From Bacillus methanolicus MGA3 (GTDB lineage: Bacteria > Bacillota > Bacilli > Bacillales > Cytobacillaceae): a stretch of 64,000 nt of DNA. Position 1 is the stretch's first letter, and each line of letters starts with the position of its first letter. This document shows positions 18,149 through 27,213 of the stretch, piece after piece. The notes under the pieces were generated by a model. The model saw only the letters and a list, made by a program, of their open reading frames with translations. It was not told where the DNA came from and ran no database searches. The stretch spans positions 1,100,843-1,164,842 of the forward strand of contig NZ_CP007739.1 of the NCBI RefSeq assembly GCF_000724485.1, given 5' to 3'. The position numbers were made by a program, and so were the translations under genes.

Positions 18149-18928
18149 TTGACTCGAAATAAAGTTGAAATTTGCGGTGTAGATACTTCTAAGCTGCCTG
18201 TATTAAAGAACGAAGTGATGAGGGAACTGTTCAAACAAATGCAAAACGGTGATTTAACTGCACGTGAAAAACTAGTAAACGGTAATTTGCGCCTCGTCTT
18301 GAGTGTCATTCAGCGATTTAATAACAGAGGAGAATTTGTTGATGACCTGTTCCAGGTTGGCTGTATCGGTCTTATGAAATCCATTGATAATTTTGATTTA
18401 AGTCAAAATGTTAAGTTTTCAACATATGCCGTTCCAATGATTATCGGGGAAATTCGGCGTTATTTAAGAGATAATAATCCTATTCGGGTTTCCCGCTCAT
18501 TGAGGGACATTGCTTATAAAGCTCTGCAAGTGAGAGAAAGGCTGATGAGTGAAACATCTAGGGAACCTACAGCGGAGGAAATTGCAAAAGTTCTGGAAGT
18601 TCCCCACGAAGAAATTGTATTTGCATTAGATGCCATCCAAGATCCGGTATCGTTATTTGAACCTATTTATAATGATGGCGGAGATCCGATTTATGTTATG
18701 GACCAATTAAGTGATGAGCGAAATAAAGATTCACATTGGGTAGAAGAAATAGCATTAAAAGAAGGAATGCGGCGGTTAAATGACCGTGAAAAACTAATTT
18801 TGCGAAAACGGTTTTTTCAAGGAAAGACCCAAATGGAGGTTGCCGAAGAAATCGGAATATCTCAAGCACAAGTTTCCCGCCTTGAAAAAGCTGCTATTAG
18901 ACAAATGAATAAAAATATACAAAGCTAA
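18149..18928 (+). CDS. sigG: RNA polymerase sigma-G factor
   Basis: Late forespore sigma factor. TTG 18149 is chosen because GAGGAGGG lies just upstream and the protein then begins MTRNKVEICGVDTSKLPVLK, as in relatives; 259 residues. Region 2 (NLRLVLSVIQRFNNRG, DDLFQVGCIGLMKSIDNFD, VKFSTYAVPMIIGEIRRYL), region 3 and region 4 (KTQMEVAEEIGISQAQVSRLEKAAIRQM) are intact. It has its own promoter and a leader hairpin (separate entries). A terminator overlaps the stop codon. Confidence 0.98.
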   Translation: MTRNKVEICGVDTSKLPVLKNEVMRELFKQMQNGDLTAREKLVNGNLRLVLSVIQRFNNRGEFVDDLFQVGCIGLMKSIDNFDLSQNVKFSTYAVPMIIGEIRRYLRDNNPIRVSRSLRDIAYKALQVRERLMSETSREPTAEEIAKVLEVPHEEIVFALDAIQDPVSLFEPIYNDGGDPIYVMDQLSDERNKDSHWVEEIALKEGMRRLNDREKLILRKRFFQGKTQMEVAEEIGISQAQVSRLEKAAIRQMNKNIQS

Positions 18929-18958
18929 AGCTGCCGAAAAGGCGGCTTTTCCTTTTTT
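18927..18958 (+). terminator. Rho-independent terminator after sigG
   Basis: AAAGCTGCC (18927-18935) pairs with GGCGGCTTT (18941-18949; one G-T) around GAAAA, followed by TCCTTTTTT. It begins inside the sigG stop codon. Confidence 0.88.
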
Positions 18959-19029
18959 AATAAAAAACAATTTTTTTCTTCTTTCAAACATATACATAAT
19001 TAGAGAACAATTCAGGGAGTGGAGAAAAT

Positions 19030-19299
19030 ATGGTAAAAATATCTGACTTTCAAATAAAAGATGTTGTGAACATATCTGATGGAAAAAAGCTTGGGAACAT
19101 CGGGGACATAGAAATAAATCTAAATACAGGAAAGATAGAAGCGGTCATTATCGGAGGAGCCGGTAAGGTACTTGGTTTTTTTGGACGTGATGAAGAAATC
19201 ATTATTCCATGGAAAAATATTTTAAAGATCGGGGAAGATGTTATCCTTGTCCGCTATAAAGATCAAGGGGAAATTAGGCATGTGGAAGAAGATGTGTAA
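19030..19299 (+). CDS. ylmC: PRC-barrel protein of the YlmC/YmxH family
   Basis: 89 residues, ATG 19030 with the SD AGGGAGTGGAG. It is a single PRC-barrel-like domain: KISDFQIKDVVNISDGKKLG, then IGDIEINLNTGKIEAVIIGG and EEIIIPWKNILKIGEDVILV. The family is widespread in spore formers and has no proven biochemical role known to me. In B. subtilis ylmC lies after sigG and ylmA; ylmA is absent here. No clear promoter was identified in the ~70 bp between the sigG terminator and this gene. Confidence 0.9.
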   Translation: MVKISDFQIKDVVNISDGKKLGNIGDIEINLNTGKIEAVIIGGAGKVLGFFGRDEEIIIPWKNILKIGEDVILVRYKDQGEIRHVEEDV

Positions 19300-19373
19300 A
19301 TACATGTTTTTAGACTGTGCCCGCATTTTTTGATATGGTAAACTATATGAAAAACAAATGAGGGGAATAAAGA

Positions 19374-20186
19374 ATGGAGCCGTTCGTTCTTGAAAATAAA
19401 GAGTTTTTAATTATTAAAGATTGGGTAGAAGAAAATCAAGGATTGATAGCTGGGTTTACGACCAGAAATCAAAGATGGTCTGACACACCTTTTAATCTAG
19501 GTTTTCACGTTGCTGAAAATCAGCAAGATGTATGTTTAAATAAGGAAAAATTGTCTGAACTCCTTGAGTTTCCTTTATCCAGTTGGGTCGGTGCAGAGCA
19601 AACCCATGAAGTGTTTATAAGAAAAGTTACGAAAGAGGATAAAGGAAAAGGTTCTGTTATTTATGACGACTCATTGAAGCGAACGGATGGTTTTTATACA
19701 TTTGAAAAGGATATTTTATTAACTTTGTGTTTTGCGGACTGTGTCCCAATTTATTTTTTTGAATCCAAAAGCCAATGTTTGGGTATTGCACATGCTGGCT
19801 GGAAAGGGTCTGTAAATGGAATCGCCGAAGAAATGGTCGCAAGCCTGGCAAACGAAGGAGTAAAACCCGACGAATTAATGGTCGTTATCGGTCCTTCTAT
19901 CTGCGAAAAATGTTATATTGTAGATGATCGTGTTATTAAATTAGTCCAAAATAGACTAGAAGCTGTCGAAAAAAAGCCATATAATTTAATACAAGAAAAT
20001 CAATATTGCCTAAATTTACAAGAACTAAATAAACAAATTCTTATCAAAAATGGAGTTTTGGAAGAACATATCGCGGTTACTCAACTATGTACAAGCTGTC
20101 ATAGAGACCTATTTTTCTCACATCGCCGTGATAAAGGGAAAACTGGCAGAATGATGGGATTTATCGGTTGGAAGGAGGTTTTCTAA
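19374..20186 (+). CDS. ylmD: Laccase-domain (PgeF/YfiH family) protein YlmD
   Basis: 270 residues; ATG 19374 with the SD GAGGGG. The metal-site motifs of the family are visible: GAEQTHEVF (His), CFADCVPIYF (Cys) and IAHAGWKGS (His). Relatives are purine nucleosidic phosphorylase/adenosine-acting enzymes, or in E. coli (PgeF) a peptidoglycan editing factor, so the exact reaction in Bacillus is uncertain. The end is only two codons in frame before ylmE, with the ylmE SD inside this gene. Confidence 0.92.
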   Translation: MEPFVLENKEFLIIKDWVEENQGLIAGFTTRNQRWSDTPFNLGFHVAENQQDVCLNKEKLSELLEFPLSSWVGAEQTHEVFIRKVTKEDKGKGSVIYDDSLKRTDGFYTFEKDILLTLCFADCVPIYFFESKSQCLGIAHAGWKGSVNGIAEEMVASLANEGVKPDELMVVIGPSICEKCYIVDDRVIKLVQNRLEAVEKKPYNLIQENQYCLNLQELNKQILIKNGVLEEHIAVTQLCTSCHRDLFFSHRRDKGKTGRMMGFIGWKEVF

Positions 20187-20192
20187 CAGAAA

Positions 20193-20864
20193 ATGGACGT
20201 TTCATCAAGGCTGGCAAAAATAAAAGCAGATATCGAACAAGCATGCGAAAGAGCGAATCGCCTGCCTGAAGAAGTTAAAATCATTGCTGTTACGAAATAT
20301 GTCACAGTTGAAAGAGCGAAGGAAGCGCTTGAAGCTGGAATTCTTCATCTAGGCGAAAACAGGGATGACGGTTTACTGGCTAAATGGGAAGTTTTAAAAG
20401 AAAACGCTGTTTTTCATTTTATTGGCACATTGCAATCACGGAAAGTAAAAAACATCATTGATAAAGTAGAATATATTCATTCTTTGGACAGGCTCTCACT
20501 TGCGAAAGAAATTAATAAAAGGGCCAGTCGCAAAATGAAATGTTTTGTTCAAGTCAATGTATCCGGTGAAGAATCGAAGCATGGGATTTCTCCAGAGGAA
20601 GTGACCGATTTTGTCAAGCAGCTGGAAGAATATCCGAATATCATTGTTTGTGGTCTAATGACAATGGCTCCATATACGAAAGATAATGATTTCATAAGAA
20701 CCTGTTTTCGAAAATTGAAGGAGCTGCAGAAAATGGTCCAAGATTTGAACCTTGAACATGCACCATGCAATGAACTGTCAATGGGAATGTCAAATGACTA
20801 CATAATCGCTGTCGAAGAAGGAGCAACGATGATTAGGATTGGCTCTGCTCTCGTAGGGGAATAA
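20193..20864 (+). CDS. ylmE: PLP-binding YggS/PLPBP family protein YlmE
   Basis: 223 residues, a single TIM-barrel like the N-terminal domain of alanine racemase. The PLP lysine is expected in [16 protein letters not shown], and [24 protein letters not shown] and LSMGMSNDY are family signatures (the phosphate-binding loop follows near the end). Members bind pyridoxal phosphate and keep amino-acid and B6 pools balanced, with no catalytic role shown. The start is ATG 20193, the first after the ylmD stop in the same frame. Its AAGGAGG is about 14 bp away, longer than usual. Confidence 0.93.
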   Translation: MDVSSRLAKIKADIEQACERANRLPEEVKIIAVTKYVTVERAKEALEAGILHLGENRDDGLLAKWEVLKENAVFHFIGTLQSRKVKNIIDKVEYIHSLDRLSLAKEINKRASRKMKCFVQVNVSGEESKHGISPEEVTDFVKQLEEYPNIIVCGLMTMAPYTKDNDFIRTCFRKLKELQKMVQDLNLEHAPCNELSMGMSNDYIIAVEEGATMIRIGSALVGE

Positions 20865-20882
20865 TAATTGGAGGTGTGAAAT

Positions 20883-21320
20883 ATGAGCATTAAATCGAAA
20901 ATAAAAACATTTTTTTTCTTAGATGATGAATATGAGGATCAGGAACAAGAAATGGAACAAGAAAATTTTGAACCGATAAAGCCTCAAAAACAGACGGCGC
21001 AAAAACAAAATGTTGTTAGTTTGCAAAGCGTTCAGAAATCTTCCAAAGTTGTGTTAATCGAACCTCGGGTTTATGCAGAGGCACAGGATATCGCCGATCA
21101 TTTAAAAAACCGCAGAGCAGTTGTTGTTAATTTACAAAGAATTGAACATGACCAAGCAAAAAGAATTGTCGATTTTTTAAGCGGGACTGTATACGCAATT
21201 GGTGGAGATATTCAAAAAATTGGAACAAGTATTTTCCTTTGTACACCTGATAATGTAGAGGTAACAGGCAATATTTCGGAATTCATGCAAGAGAATGATT
21301 ATCGTGATAAGAGGTGGTAA
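20883..21320 (+). CDS. sepF: Cell division protein SepF
   Basis: 145 residues, ATG 20883, SD GGAGGTG. The short N-terminal segment [19 protein letters not shown] is the amphipathic membrane-binding helix. A Glu/Gln-rich linker follows, then the SepF core ([39 protein letters not shown]). SepF bundles FtsZ, anchors it to the membrane and is needed for proper septum thickness; it overlaps FtsA in role. It lies between ylmE and ylmG as in B. subtilis. Confidence 0.97.
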   Translation: MSIKSKIKTFFFLDDEYEDQEQEMEQENFEPIKPQKQTAQKQNVVSLQSVQKSSKVVLIEPRVYAEAQDIADHLKNRRAVVVNLQRIEHDQAKRIVDFLSGTVYAIGGDIQKIGTSIFLCTPDNVEVTGNISEFMQENDYRDKRW

Positions 21321-21327
21321 AAGTTAA

Positions 21328-21591
21328 ATGGAAATAGTACTGGACTTAATATTAAAATTGTTTGAAATTTATTCTTGGGCATTGATCATTTATATTTTAA
21401 TGTCCTGGTTCCCAAATGCCAGAGAATCGGCAATTGGCCAATTTTTGGCGAGAATCTGTGAACCGTATTTAGAACCTTTTAGAAGGTTAATACCTCCGAT
21501 AGGCATGATTGATGTTTCGCCAATCGTTGCCTTTTTAGTGTTGAAATTTGCTAGATTCGGCGTTGTCCAAGTATTTACATGGTTTTCTTAA
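21328..21591 (+). CDS. ylmG: YggT-family membrane protein YlmG
   Basis: 87 residues, ATG 21328, SD GAGGTGG overlapping the end of sepF. Two hydrophobic segments (residues about 4-24 and 60-80) flank the conserved loop [29 protein letters not shown]. The family occurs in bacteria and plastids and is linked with membrane or nucleoid organisation; the mechanism is unknown. Close linkage to sepF suggests an envelope or division role. Confidence 0.93.
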   Translation: MEIVLDLILKLFEIYSWALIIYILMSWFPNARESAIGQFLARICEPYLEPFRRLIPPIGMIDVSPIVAFLVLKFARFGVVQVFTWFS

Positions 21592-21663
21592 GGGCGTTTC
21601 TCTTACAATACTTGATGGTTTTTAGCCCCCAATGATTTCCGTTTATCGTAAGGAGCCGTGTTT

Positions 21664-22437
21664 ATGTCTATTTATCAGCATTTTCGTCCTGAAGAAAGAG
21701 AATTTATTGACAGGGCTATTCATTGGAGAGAATATGTTGAAACTACATATGCCCCAAGGCTGACCGAATTTTTGGATCCCCGTGAACAGCAAATTTTAAA
21801 AGCAATTGTTGGACAAAATGAAGAATTATACTGCCATTTTTTTGGCGGAACGGATGGAGTTGAGAGAAAAAGGGCATTAATATGCCCCGATTATTATCAA
21901 GTTGAAAAAGAAGATTTTCAAATTGGCTTGTATGAAATCAATTATCCGAAAAAATTTATAACGATCGAACATCGTCAAGTCCTTGGAAGCCTTATGTCTC
22001 TTGGCTTAAAACGGGGGAAATTTGGCGATATCCTGATTGAAGGCGATAAGGTTCAATTTTTTGCTGGGAAAGAAATCGCAGATTATGTGAGTTTGCAATT
22101 AGATTCAATCGGCAAAGCTTCTGTTACTATAAATGAGATACCTTTGGAAAATGCGATTCAAATAACCGAATCGTGGACAGAGGAAACATCAACGGTTTCA
22201 TCATTGCGCCTTGATGCGGTAATTTCTGCATTATATAATTTATCTCGGCAAAAATCTCAAAATTTGATTCAGAACGGGCTTGTAAAAGTAAATTGGACTC
22301 TTGTTGAAAATAAATCGTTTGAGTGCGGGGAAGGTGACGTGATATCCGTCCGCGGATATGGAAGATCAAAAATTTTTTCGATTGAAGGAAAAACAAAAAA
22401 AGATAAATGGCGTATGATTGCAGGCAGACAAAAATAA
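21664..22437 (+). CDS. ylmH: S4-domain RNA-binding protein YlmH
   Basis: 257 residues from ATG 21664, the B. subtilis length. A GTG at 21658 lies only 3 bp after the SD AAGGAG and is rejected. The N-terminal two thirds form the YlmH-specific domain (FLDPREQQILKAIVG, FQIGLYEINYPKKF, HRQVLGSLMSLGLKRGKFGDI). The C-terminal ~70 residues are an S4 domain (LRLDAVISALYNLSRQKSQNLI, GDVISVRGYGR). YlmH has been tied to ribosome quality control in Bacillus, which is notable because rqcH lies ~18 kb downstream. Confidence 0.94.
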   Translation: MSIYQHFRPEEREFIDRAIHWREYVETTYAPRLTEFLDPREQQILKAIVGQNEELYCHFFGGTDGVERKRALICPDYYQVEKEDFQIGLYEINYPKKFITIEHRQVLGSLMSLGLKRGKFGDILIEGDKVQFFAGKEIADYVSLQLDSIGKASVTINEIPLENAIQITESWTEETSTVSSLRLDAVISALYNLSRQKSQNLIQNGLVKVNWTLVENKSFECGEGDVISVRGYGRSKIFSIEGKTKKDKWRMIAGRQK

Positions 22438-22464
22438 ATTTTTTAGCAGGATTCATGCTAATTT

Positions 22465-22471
22465 TGTCGAA
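22465..22471 (+). promoter_or_regulatory. Candidate Spo0A box upstream of divIVA
   Basis: TGTCGAA, within TTTTGTCGAA, is a perfect 0A box 50 bp before the divIVA start. A 7-mer is expected by chance many times in a window of this size, so the call rests only on its intergenic position before a polarity gene. Confidence 0.25.
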
Positions 22472-22520
22472 ATATTACATATGCATGCTAGCAAGTGACT
22501 CGAATTAGGAGGTGGCATCA

Positions 22521-23042
22521 TTGCCGTTAACCCCATTGGATATACATAACAAGGAGTTTAGCAGAAGTTTTCGTGGATATGACGAAGACGAAGTGAATGA
22601 ATTCCTCGATCAAATCATTAAGGATTTTGAAATGTTAATTCGCGAGAATAAAGAATTGGAAGACAAGCTGAATGAACAGACAGAAAAGCTTGATCATTTT
22701 ACAAATATAGAAGAAACATTAAATAAATCAATTTTAGTAGCGCAGGAAGCAGCAGAAGAAGTAAAGAGAAACGCTCAAAAAGAAGCAAAACTAATTATTA
22801 AGGAAGCAGAAAAGAATGCCGACCGCATTGTTAATGAAGCGCTGTCTAAAGCGAGAAAAATCGCTCTTGAAATTGAAGAGTTGAAAAAACAATCGAAAGT
22901 TTTCCGCACAAGGTTTAAAATGTTAGTTGAAGCCCAGTTGGACATGTTGAATAATGATGATTGGGATCATTTGCTTGAATACGAACTTGATGCAACGGAA
23001 TTAAAAGCAACATCAGCAGAAGAAGAAGACTCACTGGCTTGA
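22521..23042 (+). CDS. divIVA: Cell-division and polarity protein DivIVA
   Basis: 173 residues from TTG 22521 (SD TAGGAGGTGG); a GTG at 22512 lies within the SD. The N-terminal lipid-binding domain (PLTPLDIHNKEFSRSFRGYDEDEVNEF) is followed by long coiled coils with heptads (residues ~25-150), including EETLNKSILVAQEAAEEVKR and KEAEKNADRI. DivIVA senses negative membrane curvature at septa and poles, positions MinJ/MinCD and, in sporulation, anchors the chromosome through RacA. The stop codon overlaps the -35 of the next promoter. Confidence 0.97.
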   Translation: MPLTPLDIHNKEFSRSFRGYDEDEVNEFLDQIIKDFEMLIRENKELEDKLNEQTEKLDHFTNIEETLNKSILVAQEAAEEVKRNAQKEAKLIIKEAEKNADRIVNEALSKARKIALEIEELKKQSKVFRTRFKMLVEAQLDMLNNDDWDHLLEYELDATELKATSAEEEDSLA

Positions 23043-23068
23043 CGAACTGCAAGATTATCGCATATAAT
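23039..23068 (+). promoter_or_regulatory. Sigma-A promoter of the ileS T-box transcript
   Basis: TTGACG (23039-23044), 18-bp spacer, TATAAT (23063-23068). The -35 overlaps the divIVA stop codon TGA (23040-23042). Transcription would start near 23075. Confidence 0.8.
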
Positions 23069-23074
23069 TTCTAA

Positions 23075-23338
23075 ACAAATACCAAATCATGATATTGACG
23101 ATGACAGGGACAGTACAGTTTCCATGCCTTGTTTCAGCGAACCGGGGGAGGTGGGAGCCCGGTATAAGCGGAAATTGGAAGATCACCCTTGAGTTCCGAA
23201 TCGAACGCGCTGCCAGTAGATTCAGGCGTTTCATTCACGTTACGAATGTCTGAGCGGACAGAATTTTTCTTGTTCTGTCTACAAGGGTGGTACCGCGGGA
23301 AAACCTTCTCGTCCCTTATGGGATGAAAAGGTTTTTTA
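23075..23338 (+). promoter_or_regulatory. T-box leader (tRNA-Ile sensing riboswitch) of ileS
   Basis: The T-box core AAGGGTGGTACCGCG is at 23283-23297. Upstream are an AGTA-containing stem I apex (GACAGTACAG, near 23110) and the stretch GGAAGATCACCCTTGAG, where ATC (23182-23184) is the likely isoleucine specifier codon. Uncharged tRNA-Ile pairing with the specifier and T-box bulge stabilises the antiterminator. Charged tRNA leaves the terminator at 23300-23338. The mechanism is established for Gram-positive aminoacyl-tRNA synthetase genes. Confidence 0.95.
23300..23338 (+). terminator. T-box terminator of the ileS leader
   Basis: AAAACCTTCTCGTCCC pairs with GGGATGAAAAGGTTTT (minor mismatches) around TTAT, then a T run. 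It competes with the antiterminator that uses the T-box sequence just upstream. Confidence 0.92.
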
Positions 23339-23409
23339 TTTTTGTTAAGAAGCAATATGTTGATATCAAAAATCAGATTGATATGTGAGTATTACAGGAG
23401 GAAAGAAGA

Positions 23410-26184
23410 ATGGATTATAAAGAAACACTGTTGATGCCGAAGACGGAGTTTCCAATGCGTGGAAATCTTCCGAAAAGAGAACCAGAGATTCAGGCAAAAT
23501 GGGAAGAAATGAATATTTATCAAAAAGTGCAGGAAAGAACAAAAGGACGCCCGATGTTTATCCTGCACGACGGACCGCCGTATGCGAATGGTGATATCCA
23601 TATGGGCCACGCCTTAAATAAAATCTTAAAAGACATCATCGTCCGCTATAAATCAATGAGCGGATACCATGCACCATATGTGCCTGGATGGGATACACAC
23701 GGACTGCCGATTGAGCAAGCATTAACAAACAAAGGCGTAAATCGTAAAGAGATGACTGTATCTGAATTCAGGAAACTGTGTGAAAAATATGCATATGAGC
23801 AAATCGACAATCAACGCACACAGTTTAAGCGCCTTGGCGTCCGCGGCGACTGGGAAAATCCTTACATTACCTTAAAGCCGGAATACGAAGCACAGCAGAT
23901 TAAAGTATTCGGTGAAATGGCCAAAAAGGGGTACATTTATAAAGGCCTTAAACCGGTTTATTGGTCTCCTTCAAGCGAATCTGCACTAGCTGAAGCAGAA
24001 ATTGAATATAAGGATAAACGATCTCCGTCGATCTATGTCGGATTTAAAGTGAAGGATGGAAAAGGAATATTAGATACGGATACGCAAATCGTTATTTGGA
24101 CGACCACTCCTTGGACGATTCCGGCAAATCTTGGAATCACTGTGCATCCTGAACTTACTTATATTGTTGTAGAAGAAAAAGGAAAGAAATATTTAATCGC
24201 TGAAGAACTGCTTGAATCAGTAAAAAATGAGCTTAGCTGGGAAAATCCTGCTATTATGAAAAAAATCAAAGGAAGAGAGCTTGAATACATTATCGCATCT
24301 CATCCATTGTATGATCGTGATTCACTCGTTATGCTTGGGGAACATGTCACGACTGATGCAGGTACAGGCTGTGTTCACACTGCTCCGGGACACGGGGAAG
24401 ACGACTTCAATGTTGGCCAAAAATACGGTCTTGATGTGTTGGCTCCGGTAGACGAGAAAGGTTACATGACTCATGAAGCACCGGGATTTGAAGGATTATT
24501 TTACGATGATGCCAACAAATCTATCACACAGAAGCTTGAAGAAGTTGGAGCTTTATTAAAATTATCGTTTATTACGCACTCCTATCCGCATGACTGGAGA
24601 ACGAAAAAACCGGTTATTTTCCGTGCTACGTCACAATGGTTTGCATCTATTAAAGATTTCAGAAACGAGTTGCTAGAAGCCGTTAAAGAAACAAAATGGG
24701 TTCCTGCATGGGGAGAAACTCGCCTCTATAACATGATCCGCGACCGCGGAGACTGGTGTATTTCCCGCCAACGCGTTTGGGGTGTACCTATTCCGGTCTT
24801 TTATGCTGAAAATGGTGAACCGATCATTACAGATGAGACAATTAATCATGTATCCGAATTATTCCGTAAATACGGATCAAACGTTTGGTTTGAACGTGAA
24901 GCGAAAGATTTGCTTCCTGAAGGCTTTACACATCCTGGAAGCCCAAACGGCCGTTTTACAAAAGAAACTGATATTATGGATGTTTGGTTTGATTCAGGAT
25001 CTTCGCATCAGGCAGTTCTAGAAGAGCGAGAAGATTTACAGCGCCCTGCTGATTTGTATTTAGAGGGATCAGACCAATATCGCGGTTGGTTTAACTCATC
25101 TCTGTCAACAGCTGTTGCCATTACCGGAAAAGCTCCGTACAAAGGGGTTTTGAGCCACGGATTTGCCTTAGACGGCGAAGGCAGAAAAATGAGTAAATCT
25201 CTTGGAAATGTAGTAGTTCCTGCGAAAGTAATGGATCAGTTTGGTGCTGATATCTTGCGTCTTTGGGTAGCTTCCGTTGATTATCAATCAGATGTGCGCG
25301 TATCTGATGCCATTCTGAAACAAGTTGCCGAAGTTTACCGGAAAATCAGAAATACATTCCGCTTCCTGCTTGGAAACCTGGCTGATTTTAACCCGGAAAA
25401 AGATGCTGTTCCATATGAGAATTTGCGTGAAGTTGATCAGTTTATGCTTGTTAAATTAAATAAATTAATTAAATATGTTCATGATTCATATGAAAACTAT
25501 GAGTTTTCCGGCATTTATCATGCTGTTAATAATTTCTGTACACTTGATTTAAGTGCATTCTATCTCGATTTTGCAAAAGATATTTTATACATTGAAGCTG
25601 CCGATAATAAAGAGCGCAGATCCATTCAAACTGTTCTGTACGAAAGCTTATTGGCTCTAACAAAACTTGTCGCTCCAATTCTTTCACATACAGCTGATGA
25701 AGTTTGGTCTCATATTCCATTTGTGAAGGAAGAAAGTGTTCAACTGACAGATCTTCCTAAATATAAAGAGCTCCCAAATTCAAAAGCACTTGAAGAGAAA
25801 TGGACATCATTCATGAAGCTTCGCGATGATGTACTAAAAGCGCTGGAAGAAGCGCGTAATGCAAAAACAATTGGTAAATCATTAACAGCAAAAGTAACAT
25901 TATATGTGAATGATAAAACGAAAGCTCTTCTTGACTCTATACAAGAAAACGTTAAACAGCTGTTTATCGTTTCAGGGTTTGAAGTAGCCGGTTCATATGA
26001 CGAAGCGCCTGATCATGCATTGAAATTAGATACAGCGGCCATCATTGTTTCAAAAGCGGAAGGAGAAACATGTGAACGCTGTTGGGTTGTCACACCGGAA
26101 GTCGGCCAAGATCAACAACATCCGACACTTTGTCCGCGCTGTGCAACAATTGTGAAAGAACATTACAGCCATATAATAAACTGA
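23410..26184 (+). CDS. ileS: Isoleucine--tRNA ligase
   Basis: Class I aminoacyl-tRNA synthetase, 924 residues (about the B. subtilis size), ATG 23410 with SD AGGAGG. The active-site HIGH motif is HMGH (64-67) and KMSKS is at 593-597. The CP1 editing domain carries [12 protein letters not shown] and [15 protein letters not shown]. The C-terminus has a zinc-binding pair, CERC and CPRC, as in eubacterial-type IleRS sensitive to mupirocin. Expression is governed by the T-box leader, and a terminator follows, so the gene is probably its own unit. Confidence 0.98.
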   Translation: MDYKETLLMPKTEFPMRGNLPKREPEIQAKWEEMNIYQKVQERTKGRPMFILHDGPPYANGDIHMGHALNKILKDIIVRYKSMSGYHAPYVPGWDTHGLPIEQALTNKGVNRKEMTVSEFRKLCEKYAYEQIDNQRTQFKRLGVRGDWENPYITLKPEYEAQQIKVFGEMAKKGYIYKGLKPVYWSPSSESALAEAEIEYKDKRSPSIYVGFKVKDGKGILDTDTQIVIWTTTPWTIPANLGITVHPELTYIVVEEKGKKYLIAEELLESVKNELSWENPAIMKKIKGRELEYIIASHPLYDRDSLVMLGEHVTTDAGTGCVHTAPGHGEDDFNVGQKYGLDVLAPVDEKGYMTHEAPGFEGLFYDDANKSITQKLEEVGALLKLSFITHSYPHDWRTKKPVIFRATSQWFASIKDFRNELLEAVKETKWVPAWGETRLYNMIRDRGDWCISRQRVWGVPIPVFYAENGEPIITDETINHVSELFRKYGSNVWFEREAKDLLPEGFTHPGSPNGRFTKETDIMDVWFDSGSSHQAVLEEREDLQRPADLYLEGSDQYRGWFNSSLSTAVAITGKAPYKGVLSHGFALDGEGRKMSKSLGNVVVPAKVMDQFGADILRLWVASVDYQSDVRVSDAILKQVAEVYRKIRNTFRFLLGNLADFNPEKDAVPYENLREVDQFMLVKLNKLIKYVHDSYENYEFSGIYHAVNNFCTLDLSAFYLDFAKDILYIEAADNKERRSIQTVLYESLLALTKLVAPILSHTADEVWSHIPFVKEESVQLTDLPKYKELPNSKALEEKWTSFMKLRDDVLKALEEARNAKTIGKSLTAKVTLYVNDKTKALLDSIQENVKQLFIVSGFEVAGSYDEAPDHALKLDTAAIIVSKAEGETCERCWVVTPEVGQDQQHPTLCPRCATIVKEHYSHIIN

Positions 26185-26196
26185 CATGAATGTTGG

Positions 26197-26232
26197 GGCT
26201 GACTCTGATTTTGAGTCAGCCTCAATTTTATA
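26197..26232 (+). terminator. Terminator after ileS
   Basis: GGCTGACTC (26197-26205) pairs with GAGTCAGCC (26213-26221), 7-nt loop, followed by TCAATTTTATAT. Confidence 0.82.
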
Positions 26233-26351
26233 TTGTAATGACATAAAAACTTTTCCAACCCGGTAAATTGATGTTCTAATTGTAAAAAGTTAAAATGCGT
26301 CCGTTCACTTTAAATGGCAATAATAAAAAAAAGAGACGGAGGCAGATCGAA

Positions 26352-26639
26352 ATGGAAAATCAACATAACGAAATATATTCAGAACTCCGTAAAATGAAGG
26401 CAGAGCTTGAGGAAAAATCGAAAAGAAAAATTTCAAACGAATTGATTAACGAGTTTATTCAGGAAGAAATTCAAGATATTGAATACACATTAAAAAAAAT
26501 CGAAACAGGCGAGTTTGGAAAATGTGAAATTTCCGGTGAATTGATCCCATTTCATTATTTGACTTCAATACCTACATTAAGATCTGCAAAGGACATAAAA
26601 AAGGTAGAACGCTTTTACAAAAAATCTTTTTACTCATAA
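26352..26639 (+). CDS. ylyA: DksA/TraR-like protein YlyA with a degenerate zinc finger
   Basis: 95 residues from ATG 26352, supported by GGAGG at 26338-26342. An in-frame ATG at 26295 would add 19 basic residues but lacks an SD. The N-terminal half is a charged helical hairpin ([17 protein letters not shown], then [22 protein letters not shown]). The C-terminal [26 protein letters not shown] aligns with the DksA/TraR finger, but only one of its four usual cysteines remains. B. subtilis has ylyA at this place between ileS and lspA; it is reported to touch RNA polymerase and affect late sporulation genes. Symbol by synteny. Confidence 0.8.
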   Translation: MENQHNEIYSELRKMKAELEEKSKRKISNELINEFIQEEIQDIEYTLKKIETGEFGKCEISGELIPFHYLTSIPTLRSAKDIKKVERFYKKSFYS

Positions 26640-26721
26640 TCAAAGGAGAATAACTGTCGTTTTCGTATTGGATATGCTAAAATGCAAAGGAAAACTGTTT
26701 GAGAGAGGGAGGTTGCCCTTT

Positions 26722-27213
26722 GTGTTTTATTACATAATCGCATTGTTTGTTATTCTTCTTGACCAATTGACGAAATGGCTGATCGTAAAAAAGATGGTAT
26801 ATGGAGAAAGCATTGAAATCATTAAAAATTTCTTATATATTACTTCACATCGGAACCGCGGAGCAGCGTGGGGAATTCTTCAAGGACAAATGTGGTTATT
26901 CTATACGATTACAGTGATTGTCATTGTTGGAATCGTATACTATATTCAGAAAGCTGCAAAAGGCAAGCTTTTATTAGGTGTTTCCCTTGGATTAATGCTA
27001 GGGGGTGCAATCGGAAACTTTATTGACAGGGTATTCCGTAAAGAAGTGGTCGACTTTATCCACACGTATATTTTTAGTTATAATTTTCCGATTTTTAATA
27101 TAGCCGACTCAGCTTTAGTAATCGGTGTCATTTTGCTTATGCTGCAAATGCTTCGAGAAGAGAGAGAAATAAAGGAGAAATCTTATGGAGAAAATGGAAC
27201 ACATCATTCTTGA
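26722..27213 (+). CDS. lspA: Lipoprotein signal peptidase (signal peptidase II)
   Basis: Membrane aspartyl protease that removes signal peptides from diacylglyceryl-prolipoproteins. GTG 26722 is preferred, 9 bp after AGGGAGG; it gives 163 residues beginning [20 protein letters not shown], and puts the catalytic aspartates at Asp102 (GNFIDR) and Asp129 (NIADSA), the numbers known for B. subtilis LspA. Four membrane segments are visible. The long charged C-terminus overlaps ylyB by 29 bp. Earlier in-frame starts (26668, 26713) lack proper SD spacing. Confidence 0.95.
   Translation: MFYYIIALFVILLDQLTKWLIVKKMVYGESIEIIKNFLYITSHRNRGAAWGILQGQMWLFYTITVIVIVGIVYYIQKAAKGKLLLGVSLGLMLGGAIGNFIDRVFRKEVVDFIHTYIFSYNFPIFNIADSALVIGVILLMLQMLREEREIKEKSYGENGTHHS

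Noticed and set aside
20172..20193. Frameshift or fusion of ylmD and ylmE
   Set aside because: They share a frame and are separated by a stop and two codons, but both have full family length, so they are two normal genes.
26295..26351. N-terminal extension of ylyA from ATG 26295
   Set aside because: Adds a basic, low-complexity stretch without an SD; the ATG at 26352 has GGAGG in place.
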